Shown here in pieces: positions 6,067 to 8,275 of a stretch of 8,275 bases of DNA (its first letter is position 1; every line of letters begins with the position of its first letter). The stretch is from the NCBI GenBank assembly GCA_019348475.1, contig JAHWJJ010000188.1, positions 1 to 8,275 on the forward strand, written 5' to 3'. The DNA comes from Gemmatimonadota bacterium. GTDB taxonomy: Bacteria > Gemmatimonadota > Gemmatimonadetes > Longimicrobiales > Longimicrobiaceae. Made by a program: the position numbers and the translations under genes. The notes below the pieces were generated by a model. That model was given only the letters and a program-made list of their open reading frames with translations. It had not been told where the DNA came from and searched no databases.

Positions 6067-6091
6067 GGGCGCGCCTATCTTGGGCGCGCCC
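6067..6091 (+). terminator. Perfect 9-bp inverted repeat before larE; terminator, with a possible -10 in its loop
   Basis: GGGCGCGCC (6067-6075), loop TATCTTG, GGCGCGCCC (6083-6091), then the T-rich GTTTCGTTG. It starts about 30 bases after the stop at 6035, so it reads as an intrinsic terminator for the upstream gene. The loop contains TATCTT, which matches a -10 hexamer at 4 of 6 positions and sits about 40 bases before the larE ATG. The same DNA could therefore be the larE promoter, although no good -35 is visible upstream. Confidence 0.55.
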
Positions 6092-6118
6092 GTTTCGTTG
6101 TCCCTCGAAGCAGAAGTG

Positions 6119-6955
6119 ATGGTCCCGGAAAGCAAGCGCCAGCACCTGGTCCACATCCTCCGCGAGTGCGGCTCCGTCGTGATCGGCTACAGTGGCGGGG
6201 TGGATTCCGTGTTCCTGGCCCGCGTCGCCCTCGACGTCCTGGGCGCGGACAACGTGCTGGCGGTCACGGGAAAGAGCGACAGCATCGCCTCGTGGATGGA
6301 AGACACGGCGCGCGAGGTGGCGGGGCGCTTCGGCATCCCCTGGCTGGAGCTGGAGACGCGGGAGATGGACGACCCCCGCTACGCGGCCAACCCCAGCAAC
6401 CGCTGCTACTTCTGCAAGAGCGAGCTGTGGACGCGGCTGGCGGACGTGGCGCGCGAGCGCGGATTGCGCACGGTGCTGGACGGCAGCAACGCGGACGACG
6501 TGGGCGACCACCGCCCGGGCGCCGTGGCCGCGGCGGAGAACGCCGTCCGCTCGCCGCTGCTGGAGGCGGGGCTCACTAAGGCGGAGATCCGCGCGTGGTC
6601 GCGCGAGCTGGGGCTGCCCACCTGGGACCAGCCCGCGGCGCCCTGCCTGGCCAGCCGCATCCCCTACGGCATCGCCGTGACGCCGGAGCGGCTGCGACAG
6701 ATCGAGGCGGCGGAACTGGGGCTGCGCGCGCTGGGCTTTCGCGACGTTCGCGTGCGGCACCACGACGGGCTGGCGCGGCTGGAGGTGCACCCGGCGGAGA
6801 TCGCTCGGGTGGCGGAGCACCGTGCCCGGATCGCGGAGGCGGTGCGCGCGGCGGGGTTCCGGCGCGTGCTGATCGACCTGCAGGGGTACCGCCGCGGCTC
6901 CCTGAACGAGGGGCTGGCGGGGGCGCAGCTGGTGCAGCTGGGGGCGTGGGAATGA
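6119..6955 (+). CDS. larE: LarE, ATP-dependent pyridinium-biscarboxylate sulfur transferase (nickel-pincer cofactor synthesis)
   Basis: A 278-residue cytoplasmic protein of full family length. LarE adenylates the carboxylates of pyridinium-3,5-biscarboxylate mononucleotide and inserts sulfur, producing the thiocarboxylate ligand that holds nickel in lactate racemase (LarA). Seen here: PP-loop ATP-binding motif S25-G-G-V-D-S30, R95-C-Y-F-C-K100, L-D-G-S-N (120-124), D-x-R-P-G (130-134), P175-C176-L-A-S-R180-I-P-Y-G, and the C-terminal G-F-R-R-V-L-I-D-L-Q-G-Y-R-x-G (246-260). Cys176 falls at the number of the sacrificial Cys of Lactobacillus plantarum LarE. The extra CxxC pair (96, 99) is absent from that enzyme and suggests the three-Cys class thought to bind a [4Fe-4S] cluster. 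The ATG at 6119 has only a weak AGAAG upstream. Its stop overlaps the next start (ATGA). No larA, larB or larC is in the window. Confidence 0.94.
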   Translation: MVPESKRQHLVHILRECGSVVIGYSGGVDSVFLARVALDVLGADNVLAVTGKSDSIASWMEDTAREVAGRFGIPWLELETREMDDPRYAANPSNRCYFCKSELWTRLADVARERGLRTVLDGSNADDVGDHRPGAVAAAENAVRSPLLEAGLTKAEIRAWSRELGLPTWDQPAAPCLASRIPYGIAVTPERLRQIEAAELGLRALGFRDVRVRHHDGLARLEVHPAEIARVAEHRARIAEAVRAAGFRRVLIDLQGYRRGSLNEGLAGAQLVQLGAWE

Positions 6956-7194
6956 CGGCGGCGCACGATCCGCGGATCGCCGCGGCGGAGCGCGTGCTGG
7001 CCGGGCACGGCGTGTCCGCGGAGCTTTCGGCGGAGGGGCACGAGCGCGAGATCGCGGCCGTGCGCGTGGCGGAGGACGCGTGGGCGCGGATGCTGGGCGA
7101 CGAGGGCGCGGCGGTGGCGGCGGAGGTCAGGGCGCTCGGGTTCCGCTACGTGGCGCTGGACCTGGCGGCCGGGGACGCCGGCGGCGCCGGCTGA
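6952..7194 (+). CDS. Free-standing LarE C-terminal-domain-like small protein
   Basis: An 80-residue protein whose ATG overlaps the larE TGA (ATGA), implying translational coupling. By eye it aligns over most of its length with LarE residues about 196-254. Both have an A-A-E-x-x-L helix, then a His-containing strand (H30-E-x-x-I-A-A-V-R-V here, H215-D-G-L-A-R-L-E-V in LarE). Both continue with a helix and finish in V-R-A-x-G-F-R-x-V-x-x-D-L (R60-A-L-G-F-R-Y-V-A-L-D-L71 here). It lacks the Q-G-Y-R-R-G-S tail and has no PP-loop, Cys or metal motif, so it cannot catalyse sulfur transfer alone. It may be a partial duplication kept as a LarE partner or scaffold, or the C-terminal-like half of an uncharacterised family. 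Codon use matches its neighbours and the gap to the next gene is three bases, so it looks like a real gene. Confidence 0.75.
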   Translation: MTAAHDPRIAAAERVLAGHGVSAELSAEGHEREIAAVRVAEDAWARMLGDEGAAVAAEVRALGFRYVALDLAAGDAGGAG

Positions 7195-7197
7195 TCC

Positions 7198-8275
7198 GTG
7201 GCGGACGACGTCGTCTACCTGGACTACGCGGCAACCTCCGCCGTCCGCCCGGAGGCGGTGGTGGACGCGGTCGCGCGCTACCTGCGCGACGTGGGCGCCA
7301 CGCCCGGACGCGCGGGGCACCGGCGCGCGGTGGAGGCCGGGCGCATGGTCCTGCGCTGCCGGCGCGCCCTGGCGGCCTTCTTCAACGCCCCCGGCGACCC
7401 CGGCCGCGTCACCCTTCACCTGAACGCCACGCACGCGCTGAACGCCGCGCTCTTCGGCGTGCTGCGGCCGGGGGACCGGGTGGTGCGCACGGCGTACGAC
7501 CACAACGCCGTCCGCCGCCCCGTGCTGGCCCTGGCCCGGCGGGGCGTGCAGGCGACGGTGCTGCCCGGAGATGCGGCCGGGGGGGTGGACCTGGACGAGG
7601 CGGAGCGCGCGCTGGCCGGCGCGCGGCTGCTGGTGGTGACGCACGCGAACAACGTGATCGGCAACGCGCTGCCGGTGGCGAAGCTCGCCGAACGGGCGCG
7701 CGCGGCGGGGGCGCTGGTGCTGGTGGATGCGGCACAATCGGCTGGGCACCTGCCGGTGGACGTGCAGGGGATGGGGATCGACCTGCTGGCGTTCACCGGG
7801 CACAAGGGGCTGCTGGGGCCGCAGGGGACGGGCGGGCTGTGGATCCGCGACGGCGTCGAGCTTCCGCCGCCGTTCTTCGGGGGTACGGGCGGAGACTCGG
7901 ACTCGCCTGACATGCCCGCGCTGCTGCCGGACCGGATGGAGGCGGGGTCGATGAACGGGCCCGGCATCGCGGGGCTGCTGGCGGGGGTGGAGTGGCTGAT
8001 GGAGCGGGGGATGGACGCCGTGCACCGGCACGAATCGGAGCTCCGCTCGCACCTGTGGAACGCGCTGGACCAGATCCCCGGCATTCGCATGCACTCGCCG
8101 CCGGAGGGTCCGCCGGGGCTGGATTCGGCGGGCATCGTGACCATCAACGTCGGCGGGATGGACGCGGCGGAGGCGGCGCTGCGGCTGGACCGCGAGCACG
8201 GCGTGCTGGTGCGCGCGGGGCTGCACTGCGCGCCGGAGTCGCACGACATCCTGGGCACCGGCCAGACCGGTGCCG
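7198..8275 (+). CDS. Cysteine desulfurase family protein (class V aminotransferase, PLP-dependent), 3' end beyond window
   Basis: About 359 residues are visible, most of a protein of about 380. The GTG at 7198 begins MADDVVYLDYAATSAVRPEA, the standard N-terminus of NifS/SufS-like enzymes, and lies three bases after the previous stop. Seen in order: Y-L-D-Y-A-A-T (7-13), G33-A-T-P-G-R-A-G-H41 (typical of the TIGR01977-type subgroup), L75-N-A-T-H79 at the cofactor site, T-H-A-N-N, L-V-D177-A-A-Q180 contacting PLP, T-G-H202-K203-G with the Schiff-base Lys, and R339-A-G-L-H-C344-A-P with the persulfide-forming Cys. All key residues are intact, so it should convert cysteine to alanine and enzyme persulfide. 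Its position in one tight transcript with larE suggests it supplies sulfur to LarE rather than to general Fe-S assembly; no sufE, iscU or sufBCD is adjacent. Confidence 0.94.
   Translation, partial: MADDVVYLDYAATSAVRPEAVVDAVARYLRDVGATPGRAGHRRAVEAGRMVLRCRRALAAFFNAPGDPGRVTLHLNATHALNAALFGVLRPGDRVVRTAYDHNAVRRPVLALARRGVQATVLPGDAAGGVDLDEAERALAGARLLVVTHANNVIGNALPVAKLAERARAAGALVLVDAAQSAGHLPVDVQGMGIDLLAFTGHKGLLGPQGTGGLWIRDGVELPPPFFGGTGGDSDSPDMPALLPDRMEAGSMNGPGIAGLLAGVEWLMERGMDAVHRHESELRSHLWNALDQIPGIRMHSPPEGPPGLDSAGIVTINVGGMDAAEAALRLDREHGVLVRAGLHCAPESHDILGTGQTGA

Noticed and set aside
5144..6118. Upstream extension of the larE frame to 5144
   Set aside because: The extension is Arg/Gly/Ala-rich noise overlapping lspA and the gene at 5601. 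LarE family length and Cys176 numbering both fit the ATG at 6119.
6664..8244. A long minus-strand open frame (526 codons) opposite larE and the desulfurase
   Set aside because: Its translation is Arg/His/Pro/Gln-rich with no domain, and it is antisense to two well-recognised genes; high GC removes stop codons from the complementary frame.
1..8275. tRNA, rRNA, CRISPR array, insertion sequence or replication origin
   Set aside because: No cloverleaf-like tRNA sequence, no regularly spaced repeats, no transposase motif or terminal inverted repeats, and no iteron or DnaA-box cluster were seen by eye on either strand.

Overview
The window is GC-rich bacterial chromosome, very high in GC at both ends. 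It has short intergenic gaps, overlapping stop/start codons, GTG starts, and several exported proteins of unknown function with signal peptides or lipoboxes. The overall look fits a Gram-negative, high-GC soil lineage such as Gemmatimonadota (Longimicrobium-like). That assignment is inferred from style and protein flavour; no marker gene in the window proves it.

Left block (1-765): the 3' end of a ComM/YifB-type AAA ATPase gene. It overlaps the ribosome binding site of a short zeta-toxin-like P-loop ATPase fragment that loses family resemblance after about 33 codons.

Middle block (766-2927): a LysR-family regulator gene on the minus strand, divergent from a lipoprotein serine hydrolase of the class C beta-lactamase / D-aminopeptidase / esterase superfamily. 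The gap between them is AT-rich and holds a perfect LysR-type operator (ATAAGT-GAA-ACTTAT, a T-N11-A box) lying on the regulator's start codon. The layout matches ampR-ampC. This block is visibly lower in GC than its flanks and directly follows the broken zeta-like gene, so it looks like an acquired cassette.

Exported-protein block (3201-6035): a small lipoprotein, a signal-peptide protein with a P-S-A-G-N-Y-Y-A motif, a signal peptidase II (LspA) homologue with Glu where the family has a catalytic Asp, and a small Gly-rich membrane protein. The C-terminal 25 residues of that last protein recur in a short reading frame on the other side of lspA.

Right block (6067-8275): after a perfect 9-bp inverted repeat comes a tight operon. 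It holds larE (sulfur transferase for the nickel-pincer cofactor, with three candidate cluster or sulfur-carrying cysteines), an 80-codon gene that looks like a free-standing copy of the LarE C-terminal domain, and a class V aminotransferase of the cysteine desulfurase type that runs off the window. The likely flow is cysteine to desulfurase persulfide to LarE, which would make this a dedicated sulfur-relay operon. This is the best candidate for something undescribed.
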